DNA of 8,608 nt from Syntrophaceae bacterium UBA4778 (GCA_002403175.1 DHHG01000315.1:1-8608); one strand, 5' to 3'. Shown: positions 1 to 6,746, numbered from the stretch's first letter. Numbers and translations are program-made. Notes: generated from the sequence alone by a model not told the origin.

Positions 1-22
1 CATTTATTTATGAGGCAACAGG
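1..22 (+). repeat. Left copy of a 22-bp perfect terminal inverted repeat
   Basis: Bases 1-22 are the exact reverse complement of 8586-8607. Symmetry stops at base 23 (G here, while the other copy would require T). Here the repeat falls inside the partial upstream gene, encoding part of FIYEATG. It may be an assembly or amplification fold-back artefact or a real short inverted repeat. Confidence 0.7.
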
Positions 23-47
23 GGAGGATGCCTTGTTTACGGAATGA
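3..47 (+). CDS. 3' end of an unidentified upstream gene (partial)
   Basis: Reading from base 3, the frame is open from the window edge to a TGA at 45-47 and gives FIYEATGEDALFTE. This looks like a natural protein C-terminus: mixed composition, acidic, with no low-complexity run. Only 14 residues are visible, so the family cannot be named. A 70-bp gap separates it from the methyltransferase on the same strand, so the two could share a transcript. The first 22 bases also occur inverted at the other window end, so the extreme left edge may be affected by assembly. An alternative frame starting at base 1 stays open to a TAG at 61-63, but its product looks less protein-like. Confidence 0.4.
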   Translation, partial: FIYEATGEDALFTE

Positions 48-117
48 TGGAAAAGTGATATAGATCCTCAGCATCGTATTTTGAAATTCACAACTGTTAA
101 AGAATTCCACTATATCC

Positions 118-1338
118 ATGAAAACCAAGAGTACCCGGCATAATCTCCTTAAGAAAGGGGATCTTCTGGAAACGACCATCGAAGCAATTGCTTTCGGCGG
201 AGACGGGGTTGGCAGAGTCGACGGCTTGGTCGTTTTCGTTCCCTATACGGCGGAAGGAGATCGGGTAAGAATCCGGATTACGTCAGTCAAAAAGAATTAT
301 TTGCGGGGAGAGATTGTCGATATTCTTGATTCCTCTTCCTTCCGGATCGCTCCCAAATGCCGCTACTTCATGAACTGCGGCGGATGTCAGTATCAACACA
401 TCACTTATGATCGTCAGCTTCAAATGAAAAAAAATCAGGTTGCCGATGCTTATCAGCGGATAGGTTTCCTGAAATCCATTCCCATAGAAGATTGCATCGC
501 CTCCCCGACAGCTTACAATTATCGCGGCAAGGCCCAATTTCATGGGACATATGAAAACGGAAGGCCTGTTTTGGGATTTATGAAGCCGGGGAGCAATCAG
601 ACCATGGATATCGAGCGTTGCGAGATTCTGGATGAAAGCATCAACCGGTCTTATGCAGATTTCCGCGAACATTGCAGGAAAGATTTTTCCAGATTGATTG
701 GAAAGGACCTGGTTTTTTGGTCGGGATACGACTATTCCGAACCAACAGATTTGGATGAAGCCCTTTCATTGATCTTTAGGCAAGTTAAAAACCGGACCTT
801 TCAGGTTCCATATTATGGTTTTTTTCAGGCCAATATGATCCTGATCCATAAGCTGGTCGATGCCGTGATCGCCTGCAGCGATCTGAAAGGGGATGACACC
901 GTTTTGGATTGTTTCTGCGGTTCCGGTTTATTTTCTCTGTTCGCCGCAGGTCATTGCAGATGGGTTTATGGAGTGGAAATCGATTCCAATGCAGTTGCCT
1001 GTGCGACACGCAATGCCGAAGCTTTCGGTTATGCCAATACCACCTTTTTTACCGCCGGAGCGGAAGAGATTATCCAAAAATTAAGAGAAGAAGACACGAA
1101 ACCGGATTTGGTCATTCTGGACCCGCCGCGAACCGGTTGCGATCCGGAAGTGATTTCAGCCATCATCGAGCTCGCTCCCGACCGCATTACCTACATTTCC
1201 TGCGATCCGGTGACGCAGGCCCGGGATATCAGCAGGATCGTTGAAAACGGTTATCGTCTAAATCAGGTACAGCCGATCGATATGTTTCCACAAACGAAGC
1301 ACATTGAGGTCATCGCCTCTCTGAGCAGGACAGGATGA
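118..1338 (+). CDS. rlmD: TRAM-domain class I SAM-dependent RNA (uracil-C5) methyltransferase, RlmD/TrmA family
   Basis: The 406-residue cytoplasmic enzyme should transfer a methyl group from S-adenosylmethionine to C5 of a uracil in rRNA or tRNA. A TRAM RNA-binding domain covers about residues 12-70. Cysteines C81, C87, C90 and C168 fit the [4Fe-4S] ligands of the RlmD (RumA) branch. The catalytic half shows FFQAN (235-239), the SAM loop DCFCGSG (264-270), DPPRTG (335-340), the nucleophile C362 in SCDP and the general base E397 in HIEVIA, so all expected catalytic residues are present. The ATG at 118 has no convincing Shine-Dalgarno site but places the TRAM domain at the right distance. The exact target (23S U1939, 23S U747 or tRNA U54) cannot be told from sequence, so the symbol reflects the TRAM plus four-cysteine architecture only. 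The Nudix gene follows after 3 nt, which suggests translational coupling. Confidence 0.9.
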   Translation: MKTKSTRHNLLKKGDLLETTIEAIAFGGDGVGRVDGLVVFVPYTAEGDRVRIRITSVKKNYLRGEIVDILDSSSFRIAPKCRYFMNCGGCQYQHITYDRQLQMKKNQVADAYQRIGFLKSIPIEDCIASPTAYNYRGKAQFHGTYENGRPVLGFMKPGSNQTMDIERCEILDESINRSYADFREHCRKDFSRLIGKDLVFWSGYDYSEPTDLDEALSLIFRQVKNRTFQVPYYGFFQANMILIHKLVDAVIACSDLKGDDTVLDCFCGSGLFSLFAAGHCRWVYGVEIDSNAVACATRNAEAFGYANTTFFTAGAEEIIQKLREEDTKPDLVILDPPRTGCDPEVISAIIELAPDRITYISCDPVTQARDISRIVENGYRLNQVQPIDMFPQTKHIEVIASLSRTG

Positions 1339-1341
1339 TAC

Positions 1342-2169
1342 ATGATAGTTAAGCCAAAAGATGCTGCGACCCTCATTCTGATCCGACCAAGCCGTAATAC
1401 GGCCGAAGGAATCATTGAGGTCCTGATGGTGCTGCGTCATCCGGGAAACCGCTTCGCTGCCGACGCCTATGTTTTTCCCGGAGGAGCCATTGACGACCAA
1501 GATTGCCTGGCTTCTCTTGAACCGTACTGCACAGGTCTTACTCGCAATACTGCCGCGAGAATTATCACGGACATGCCTTCCCCGGGGCTGGCCCATGCTG
1601 CCTGGATCGCTGCGATCAGGGAGACATTTGAAGAAGTTGGTCTTCTCCTTGCGTATGATTCTCAAAAACGACTGCTGTCTCTCACTCCCGAACCGGACAA
1701 AATAGCCCGTTTTGATCAATATCGCCGGCAATTGAATGACAGTTCGATCATCCTGAAAGATATTCTCGAAAAAGAGCGGCTTGTGCTTGCAACGGATCGG
1801 ATTTTCTATTATTCACATTGGATTACTCCGGAGCTGGTGCCCATTCGTTATGACGTCCGTTTTTTTTTGGCGCAGGCGCCTCCAGATCAGGAACCGCTGC
1901 ATGACGGTTTTGAGCTGACAGACAGTCTCTGGATAACTCCGCAGAAAGCGCTGCAAGCAAACCGGGAGGGCCGATTCACAATGGTTCTTCCTACAATTGT
2001 GACGATGAAAGAGCTGGCGCAATTCAGAAGCGCTGAAGACGTGATTCAATCAACTTATAATAAAAATGTTCCGAAGATCCTTACCACTCTAGTTAAGAAA
2101 GACAGTACGCTTGTTGAAGCCATGCCGGACGGCAGTATTGTCGGACCGGCTCCTGTATTGATGAAGTAG
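1342..2169 (+). CDS. Nudix hydrolase, NUDT19-like (possible CoA/acyl-CoA diphosphatase)
   Basis: The 275-residue protein begins with the beta-strand pattern of Nudix domains and carries a split Nudix box. VFPGGAIDDQD (44-54) is followed, after an insertion of about 38 residues, by REtFEEVG (93-100), with E94, E97 and E98 as probable metal ligands. This spacer inside the box is characteristic of the NUDT19/RP2 branch, whose characterised members cleave CoA or acyl-CoA to phosphopantetheine and 3',5'-ADP. The substrate here is inferred from that architecture alone. The AGGA at 1332-1335 runs into the TGA stop of the methyltransferase gene and lies 6 nt before the ATG, so translation of the two genes is likely coupled. 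Length and C-terminal part look intact. Other nucleoside diphosphate-linked substrates remain possible. Confidence 0.85.
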   Translation: MIVKPKDAATLILIRPSRNTAEGIIEVLMVLRHPGNRFAADAYVFPGGAIDDQDCLASLEPYCTGLTRNTAARIITDMPSPGLAHAAWIAAIRETFEEVGLLLAYDSQKRLLSLTPEPDKIARFDQYRRQLNDSSIILKDILEKERLVLATDRIFYYSHWITPELVPIRYDVRFFLAQAPPDQEPLHDGFELTDSLWITPQKALQANREGRFTMVLPTIVTMKELAQFRSAEDVIQSTYNKNVPKILTTLVKKDSTLVEAMPDGSIVGPAPVLMK

Positions 2170-2187
2170 AACAAGGAAAACGGCTAT

Positions 2188-3204
2188 ATGCATTTCGGAG
2201 CTATGGAAAATCCAGATACCATCGAATATATCGGTTCGGTTCTCCGGAGCGTGGATGCATTGACGGAGGAATTGTCCAGGCTGGAATCGGATCCGGACGA
2301 CGCGGCGGCAATCCTGAATCTTGAGCGCATTGCAGCCGGCAGCAGGTATGCCGGAGGAGAATCGTTCCTGCCCGAAATTTCGGATATTTTTTCCAAGATG
2401 ATCGATCTGTTAAGGAATGGTCCGGAAATCAAGAGCGGTTTGAATACCGCCGAACGGGATCAAATCAAAGAGTTGTCCTTCGAATTGAAAGGCATTCTGG
2501 ATTCTCAGGCCACATCCGGAAAGGGAGTGCCGATCTGGATCAATGCCGAAAAGAGAAGGGATTCCAAAGGCATTCTGATCATCGATCATGACCAGCATTG
2601 TCTGGAATTCATGGAATCGGTCCTTACAAATGACGGCTACCTGGTGGAAGTTGCGGAAGATGTTGATTCAGCCATGACCAGAGAGCTTCCGTTTCTTCCG
2701 GATCTGATCCTGGTTGATTTCAGCTTTCCCGATTTGGAAGGGTTGACCTTCATAAAAAAAATTAAAAGATTACCCTGCTTCTCTCTGAACAGAATAATTG
2801 GTTTATCCGCTATGACCAATGCCGTCCATGCCGCTGCAATCGCATTTGAAAGCGGAGCCGATGATTTCATCGGCAAGCCGTTTCAAATAGACGAGTTGGT
2901 TATCCGGGTTAAAAACCAGATGAACAGAAAACATCAGGACGAGCAAATCGTAATGGAAACGGAGATCCAGCGAAATAAGAATTCCGAATCGGAAAAACGA
3001 CTGGATTCTCTTCAGCGGCAAATTACATTGCTCCTCAAAGAAAAAGAAACACTGCATCTGAGACTCAGGGAACTGGAGGAAGAGAACCGGGTCCAGATGA
3101 AGAAAAGATCATTTTCCAGCATGATCAGTTGGTCGCTGATCCTGCTTCTATCCCTGGCGCTGTTGGGAATGTTCAGCGGCCCCGGACTATCCAACCTTTT
3201 TTGA
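2188..3204 (+). CDS. Receiver-domain protein with degenerate HPt-like N-terminus, coiled coil and C-terminal membrane anchor
   Basis: The 338-residue protein has four visible parts. Residues about 10-110 are helical and resemble an HPt bundle, but around LERIAAGSRYAGG (45-57) no phosphorylatable histidine is present. Residues about 127-248 are a receiver domain with phosphoacceptor D177 (LILVDFS), S207 and K230 (GKPF). Its acidic pair reads D133-H134 where D-D is usual, with D135 next. Residues about 250-306 are strongly charged with heptad-like leucines and probably form a coiled coil. Residues about 312-330 are a hydrophobic membrane segment, followed by a short tail ending GLSNLF. An AAGGA at 2173-2177, 10 nt before the ATG, supports the start; M6 is an alternative. 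There is no DNA-binding or enzymatic output domain. It may act as a membrane-tethered phosphorylation-dependent scaffold, possibly with weakened Mg2+ binding; its partner kinase is not in view. It is the third gene of the run, 18 nt after the Nudix gene. Confidence 0.8.
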   Translation: MHFGAMENPDTIEYIGSVLRSVDALTEELSRLESDPDDAAAILNLERIAAGSRYAGGESFLPEISDIFSKMIDLLRNGPEIKSGLNTAERDQIKELSFELKGILDSQATSGKGVPIWINAEKRRDSKGILIIDHDQHCLEFMESVLTNDGYLVEVAEDVDSAMTRELPFLPDLILVDFSFPDLEGLTFIKKIKRLPCFSLNRIIGLSAMTNAVHAAAIAFESGADDFIGKPFQIDELVIRVKNQMNRKHQDEQIVMETEIQRNKNSESEKRLDSLQRQITLLLKEKETLHLRLRELEEENRVQMKKRSFSSMISWSLILLLSLALLGMFSGPGLSNLF

Positions 3205-3227
3205 CCGTCAATGATTGAATTCGAAGT

Positions 3228-3256
3228 TTGAATGAAGCAGTTTTTTTAAATAGGAT
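3228..3256 (+). promoter_or_regulatory. Candidate sigma-70-type promoter for the SDR gene
   Basis: TTGAAT at 3228-3233 and TAGGAT at 3251-3256 are separated by exactly 17 bp, with four of six matches in each box. Transcription would begin near 3263, placing the whole 125-bp palindrome in the 5' leader of the SDR gene. The surroundings are AT-rich. This rests on pattern matching alone. Confidence 0.3.
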
Positions 3257-3276
3257 TTTAAAAAACACCGGTTTTG

Positions 3277-3401
3277 CAGGCTGTTCAAAAAGGTTCAGCT
3301 GCAAGGCATCGCAAGGATCGAGCAGCGGAGCGTACTTCAGAGGTACGTGAGCAGCGAGATCCGAAGCGTAACGCAGCAGATGAGCCTTTTTCAACAGCCT
3401 G
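3277..3401. repeat. 125-bp imperfect palindromic intergenic element
   Basis: The left arm begins CAGGCTGTTCAAAAAGG (3277-3293) and the right arm ends CCTTTTTCAACAGCCTG (3385-3401), reverse complements apart from one base. The symmetry continues inward with mismatches to a small central hairpin, GTAC (3332-3335) and GTAC (3343-3346) around a 7-nt loop. As RNA it would fold into one long hairpin. From memory, similar sequences recur between genes in syntrophic and sulfate-reducing deltaproteobacteria, often many copies per genome; I could not check this. It fits a non-autonomous fold-back or REP/MITE-like element. It encodes no protein and might act as a terminator after the receiver gene or as a stabilising hairpin in the SDR leader. 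Confidence 0.75.
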
Positions 3402-3431
3402 TTGCTCTTACTCATATCTCAGGAGGCTATC

Positions 3432-4220
3432 ATGAAGTTGAACGATTTGTTTTCACTGAAGGGAAAAACAGCCCTTGTTACCGGAGGCGGTCGAGGGATC
3501 GGCAAATTCATTGCTGTCGGACTGGCGGAAGCGGGCGCCGATCTGATTCTTATCTCAAGAAAGCTGAAAAATCTTGAGGCGGCTGCAATGGAAATCGAGA
3601 AGGACTACGGAGTCAAAGTGCTTCCGATCGCGTGCGATCTCGGAAAAGAGGAAGACATTGACAGTATGCTGAAAGCCGCAACGGCTCGGTTCTCGAAAAT
3701 CGACATCCTGGTGAATAACGCAGGTGCGACCTGGGGAGCCCCAACTCTTGAATTCCCCCTTGAGCGATGGGATCAGCTCTTCAACATTAATGTCAGGGGC
3801 GTCTGGATTCTGACACAAAAGGTTGCCCGTCTGATGAAGGAGCAGGGGGGAGGCAATATCATCAATATCTCTTCGATTATGGCATTCCGCGGTTCTGAAG
3901 AAAAGGCGCATCCCGCTGTTCCGTATAATTCTACCAAAGCCGCAATCAATGTGCTGACCATGAACCTGGCTGTCAAGCTTGCGCCCTATAATATCCGGGT
4001 CAACGCAATTGCTCCCGGCTATTTCAGGACGGATATGATGGCGTATATCGAAAAGCCGGAATTCAAACCCGTTTATGAATCCGTTCTCAGCACCATTCCG
4101 TTGCACCGGATGGGGGATATCGACGACATGAAGGGTGTCGCCGTTTTCCTCGCTTCCGATGCCTCCGCCTACTTGACCGGGCATGTGCTCGCAAATGACG
4201 GCGGATTTCTGGCGAAATAA
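3432..4220 (+). CDS. SDR-family NAD(P)-dependent oxidoreductase
   Basis: This is a 262-residue classical short-chain dehydrogenase/reductase with a single Rossmann domain. Visible motifs are the cofactor loop TGGGRGIG (17-24), NNAG (95-98), and the tetrad N120, S148 (or S147), Y165 and K169 in the YNSTK motif. R43 just after the second beta strand (LISRK) favours NADP(H). PGYFRTDM (195-202) and the C-terminal NDGGFLAK are typical of the FabG/gluconate 5-dehydrogenase-like group. The substrate cannot be assigned: a 3-oxoacyl thioester, a sugar acid and another alcohol/ketone pair are all possible. The ATG at 3432 is chosen over an in-frame TTG at 3402 because AGGAGG at 3421-3426 lies 5 nt before it and the protein then starts where SDRs normally do. 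It probably has its own promoter and is not part of the upstream run. Confidence 0.92.
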   Translation: MKLNDLFSLKGKTALVTGGGRGIGKFIAVGLAEAGADLILISRKLKNLEAAAMEIEKDYGVKVLPIACDLGKEEDIDSMLKAATARFSKIDILVNNAGATWGAPTLEFPLERWDQLFNINVRGVWILTQKVARLMKEQGGGNIINISSIMAFRGSEEKAHPAVPYNSTKAAINVLTMNLAVKLAPYNIRVNAIAPGYFRTDMMAYIEKPEFKPVYESVLSTIPLHRMGDIDDMKGVAVFLASDASAYLTGHVLANDGGFLAK

Positions 4221-4247
4221 AAATATCTAAATTGCGGCAAAAGGGTT

Positions 4248-4317
4248 GGAGCACGAGTAGAAAGCAGATCTTGGAAATCGCTCTCGCTTCATTGCCGGGA
4301 ATAAGCTCGTCCGCTCC
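4248..4317 (+). other. Potential RNA stem-loops downstream of the SDR gene
   Basis: GGAGCACGAG (4248-4257) can pair with CTCGT and GCTCC (4306-4310 and 4313-4317), with a two-base bulge. A small hairpin lies inside (AGC-GAT against ATCGCT, about 4263-4282). A competing pairing of CGGCAA (4235-4240) with TTGCCG (4292-4297) would exclude the first. It could be a 3' UTR structure of the SDR transcript or a leader if transcription reads through into the moaE-like gene. It does not match any riboswitch I can recall with confidence, including the Moco motif. Confidence 0.25.
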
Positions 4318-4319
4318 TG

Positions 4320-4338
4320 AAAACTCAGATAGTTTTTT
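4320..4338 (+). terminator. Weak AT-rich hairpin with T-tract, possible terminator of the SDR gene
   Basis: AAAACT (4320-4325), a 5-nt loop and AGTTTT (4331-4336) followed by two more T form a small hairpin ending in a T run. The stem is mostly A-T, so termination would be inefficient. It lies 100 bp after the SDR stop codon and overlaps the possible -35 box of the next gene. Confidence 0.25.
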
Positions 4339-4365
4339 GCTGTGAGCGAAACAGTTTGCTAGACT
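4337..4365 (+). promoter_or_regulatory. Weak candidate promoter for the moaE-like gene
   Basis: TTGCTG (4337-4342) and TAGACT (4360-4365) are 17 bp apart. The -10 box matches four of six bases but the -35 only three. The start site would be near 4372, leaving a leader of about 70 nt before the ATG at 4442. Confidence 0.22.
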
Positions 4366-4441
4366 ATTAGCATGCTACCCGGCCCGCTTTCCAATGTTCA
4401 CGGGAAGATGCTGCAGACAAAATCCCCGTTCAGGAGGCTTT

Positions 4442-4789
4442 ATGATCAGCGAATGGATTAAAGAGATAAAGAAGAATTCCCCGCCGGACATGCTCGGCAT
4501 GATACTGGCCCATAATGGAGTTGTTCGGGCGACTTCGAAGGAAGGCAAGCCCGTGCACTCTATGCGGCTTTCCTATGACCGGGAGAAGCTGGAAAACCTC
4601 GTCCGGATAATGAAAGAGCGAGAGGGCATCGCCGATATCCGGGTCTGGATAAATGAAGGAGACCTCAAGATCGGCGACGACATCATGAATGTCTGCGTGG
4701 CCGGCCGCTTCCGGACCGATGTCTTTCCCGCCCTTCAGGATCTTGTGGGAACGATCAAAAGAGAAATCGTGAAGGAAGAAGAAGCGTAG
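4442..4789 (+). CDS. Short divergent MoaE-like protein (molybdopterin synthase catalytic subunit family)
   Basis: The 115-residue protein follows the MoaE pattern: GMILAHNGVVR (19-29), a short hairpin, LSYD (43-46), then VWINEGDLKIGDDIMNV (68-84), AGRFRTDVF (87-95) and a terminal helix with K106. True MoaE joins sulfur to cyclic pyranopterin together with MoaD-thiocarboxylate in the cytoplasm. Here the usual HR motif reads GR, the second active-site lysine segment (WKKE type) is missing or shifted to K111, and the protein is about 25-35 residues shorter than typical MoaE. Activity is therefore uncertain, and no moaD, moaA or moaC is in the window. The ATG at 4442 is preferred because AGGAGG lies at 4432-4437; an upstream in-frame ATG at 4394 has no ribosome site and would add an unconserved cysteine-rich leader. 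It converges on the helicase gene with only 5 bp between stop codons. Confidence 0.75.
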   Translation: MISEWIKEIKKNSPPDMLGMILAHNGVVRATSKEGKPVHSMRLSYDREKLENLVRIMKEREGIADIRVWINEGDLKIGDDIMNVCVAGRFRTDVFPALQDLVGTIKREIVKEEEA

Positions 4790-4794
4790 GCCTT

Positions 4795-6456
4795 TCAGGA
4801 TCTCCTTTTTCTTCTCTTCGCGAAAAAGGCGTTCGGCGGTTTGGAGTCATTCCTGGTGCCCCTTCGATTGCCCCGGTCGGCATACTCGATCTGGATGCGG
4901 CGGCTCTGGAATTTTTCCTTTTGGAATTTTGCCATCAGTGCTTCCGCCTGTTGGGCATCCGTCTCAAAAAAAGAACAGTTGCGTGTCACTTCAACATGCG
5001 AAACATGCAGGCCGGAAATATGGGCCATCTCCAGAAGGAAAGCCTTGAGCCTGCTGCCGGTGAATTGTTCCCTCTGACCCAGGTTGATCGATAAGCGGAC
5101 GGAACCGGTCCTGGAGCCGGAACCCATTCTGCCGCTTTCTTTTTTCATTGCCACATTGATATCGGCGGCATCGCGATAGTAGCTTAAAAAACGGTTAAAC
5201 TCAGCAGACACAAAGAGTTGGATGATTTCCTCTTTGCTGAATTCCCCTAAACGTTCATAAGCTGCCGGTAGAAAAGCATCGATTTCTTCATGCCGGATCT
5301 CGGTCGCCTTTACTTTTTCGATCAAATGCAGAAGTTGTTTCCTGCAAATGTCCTTGCCCGTCGGTATTTTTACCTGTTCAAATTTCCAGCCGATCTGTTT
5401 TTCAATCTGCTTGATGCGGAAAACCTCTTTCAAATTCAGGATGACAATAGAAATACCCGATTTTCCCGCGCGGCCGGTCCGGCCGCTTCGGTGGGTATAG
5501 TTTTCAATATCGTCCGGCAGGTTGTAATTGATGATATGCGTGACATTCGTAACATCGATTCCCCGCGCCGCCACATCCGTCGCCACCAGCATCTGCAGTT
5601 TTCTGGTCCTGAAGCGATTCATGACATGGTCTCTCTGCGCCTGAGAAAGATCGCCGTGCAAGGCATCCGCATTATAGCCGTCTTTCATCAGGGAGTCGGC
5701 TACTTCCTGTGTCTCAATCTTTGTCCGGCAGAAGATAATCGCATAAACACCGGGATAATAATCGGCAATCCTTTTGAGGGCCATATACCTGTCTTTGGCA
5801 TGAACGACATAGTATTGATGCTGAATATTTTCCGCTCCCCTGTTTTTGGAACCGACCGTGATTTCCTTGGGCTTGTTCATGTAGCTTGCGGCAATCGCTT
5901 CAATACCGCGGGGCATCGTTGCTGAGAAGAGCAGGACTCTTTTCTTGGCGGGCGTGGAGGACAATACTGCGTTCAATTCTTCTTTGAATCCCATGTCCAG
6001 CATCTCGTCGGCTTCATCCAGCACCAGCCAGTTGATGCCGGAGACATTTATTTTCTTCCGTTTGAGCATGTCGAGCATGCGCCCCGGTGTGGCCACGACA
6101 ATCTGCGCACCCGCGGCCACCTGCTTGATCTGGGCGAGAATATTGGCTCCGCCGTAAATCGGCACGACATGCAGATTCGCAATGTATTTGGCGAAGCGAC
6201 TCAGGTCATCCGTGATCTGCATGCAGAGTTCCCGGGTGGGAGCGAGGATGAGCGCCTGCGTTTTGGGCGAGGATGGATCGATTTGTTGAATAATAGGGAT
6301 GCCGAACGCGGCTGTCTTGCCTGTTCCCGTGTGCGCCAGGGCAATCAAATCCTTGGTTTCCTCTAAGAGAAAAGGAATGACCTCCTGCTGAACAGGCATC
6401 GGTATTTCAAATCCCAGCTCTGTGATGGCCTTGAGGATTTTCTTGTCGATACCCAA
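4795..6456 (-). CDS. deaD: DEAD-box ATP-dependent RNA helicase, DeaD/CsdA type
   Basis: The protein unwinds structured RNA in the cytoplasm; DeaD relatives act in ribosome assembly and cold adaptation. Numbering from a TTG start (553 residues): Q-motif region GFEIPMPVQ (15-23, M for the usual T), motif I AHTGTGKT (41-48), PTREL (73-77), TPGR (123-126), DEAD (147-150), SAT (178-180), ARGID (297-301) and HRSGRTGRAG (322-331). A helical linker follows, then a DbpA-type RNA-binding domain (about 450-527), then a basic tail ending AKRRKRRS that can bind RNA. The start is a problem. The conserved upstream residues STFKELG are encoded in frame just before the TTG, so translation probably begins earlier, yet no ATG, GTG or TTG exists in that frame back to a stop near 6650. 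An ATT at about 6484-6489, preceded by GAGAGG, is a candidate. The gene is tail to tail with the moaE-like gene, with no terminator between them. Confidence 0.92.
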   Translation of the reverse strand: MGIDKKILKAITELGFEIPMPVQQEVIPFLLEETKDLIALAHTGTGKTAAFGIPIIQQIDPSSPKTQALILAPTRELCMQITDDLSRFAKYIANLHVVPIYGGANILAQIKQVAAGAQIVVATPGRMLDMLKRKKINVSGINWLVLDEADEMLDMGFKEELNAVLSSTPAKKRVLLFSATMPRGIEAIAASYMNKPKEITVGSKNRGAENIQHQYYVVHAKDRYMALKRIADYYPGVYAIIFCRTKIETQEVADSLMKDGYNADALHGDLSQAQRDHVMNRFRTRKLQMLVATDVAARGIDVTNVTHIINYNLPDDIENYTHRSGRTGRAGKSGISIVILNLKEVFRIKQIEKQIGWKFEQVKIPTGKDICRKQLLHLIEKVKATEIRHEEIDAFLPAAYERLGEFSKEEIIQLFVSAEFNRFLSYYRDAADINVAMKKESGRMGSGSRTGSVRLSINLGQREQFTGSRLKAFLLEMAHISGLHVSHVEVTRNCSFFETDAQQAEALMAKFQKEKFQSRRIQIEYADRGNRRGTRNDSKPPNAFFAKRRKRRS

Positions 6457-6512
6457 CTCTTTAAATGTTGATAGGTTTGCTGTTTTAATAATAGAGCCTC
6501 TCTTGTTTGTTG

Positions 6513-6746
6513 TTAATGATTTAGGGATGTCCCATATGTCTGCCCATCCTCGCTCTGCTGAGCGGAGAGAGCAATCAAGCGAATATAAAAGAAACCACTT
6601 CCTGGGGAATTGGAGATCCTCCGGAGCTTGCTCTGGAGATATTCAATGCGCCTCTGGTCAACCGCCTGTCTGATAGATCCGCGGTTGTGCCGGGTATTGG
6701 GAAAGGCTGATTTGATTTCTGCTACGTCGCGGTCACGCAACCCCAT
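6513..6746 (-). CDS. Doubtful small ORF upstream of the helicase gene
   Basis: A 77-codon frame lies on the helicase strand between a candidate promoter (6813-6841) and the helicase. It begins MGLRDRDVAEIKSAFPNTRH and is open for about nine more codons upstream of the ATG. The product is basic and has no motif I recognise. There is no clear Shine-Dalgarno site before the ATG, and the second half (after about residue 48) looks less protein-like. It may be a decayed gene remnant, a leader peptide or chance. It is listed because its N-terminal half has plausible amino acid composition and nothing else explains this stretch. Confidence 0.2.
   Translation of the reverse strand: MGLRDRDVAEIKSAFPNTRHNRGSIRQAVDQRRIEYLQSKLRRISNSPGSGFFYIRLIALSAQQSEDGQTYGTSLNH
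6619..6638. repeat. Short hairpin in the helicase upstream region
   Basis: CTCCGGAG (6619-6626), the tetraloop CTTG and CTCTGGAG (6631-6638) can form an 8-bp stem with one G-U wobble. It lies about 165-180 nt before the helicase TTG and would be inside its 5' leader if transcription starts near 6806. No T-tract follows on either strand, so it is not a standard terminator. Confidence 0.3.

Noticed and set aside
1258..1731. 157-codon minus-strand open frame
   Set aside because: It overlaps the end of the methyltransferase gene and the Nudix box region in antisense, with no ribosome site and no recognisable motif.
3402..3431. Longer SDR start at TTG 3402
   Set aside because: The ATG at 3432 has an AGGAGG 5 nt upstream and gives a standard SDR N-terminus. 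The extension would be translated from the edge of the palindrome.
3555..4184. 209-codon minus-strand open frame
   Set aside because: It is antisense to the SDR gene, whose motifs are unmistakable. The translation has no domain pattern and results from codon bias of the real gene.
4394..4441. Longer MoaE-like start at ATG 4394
   Set aside because: There is no ribosome site before it, while AGGAGG precedes ATG 4442. The extra residues match nothing in MoaE.
5290..5925. 211-codon plus-strand open frame
   Set aside because: It lies wholly antisense to the conserved helicase core. Its translation shows no family motifs.
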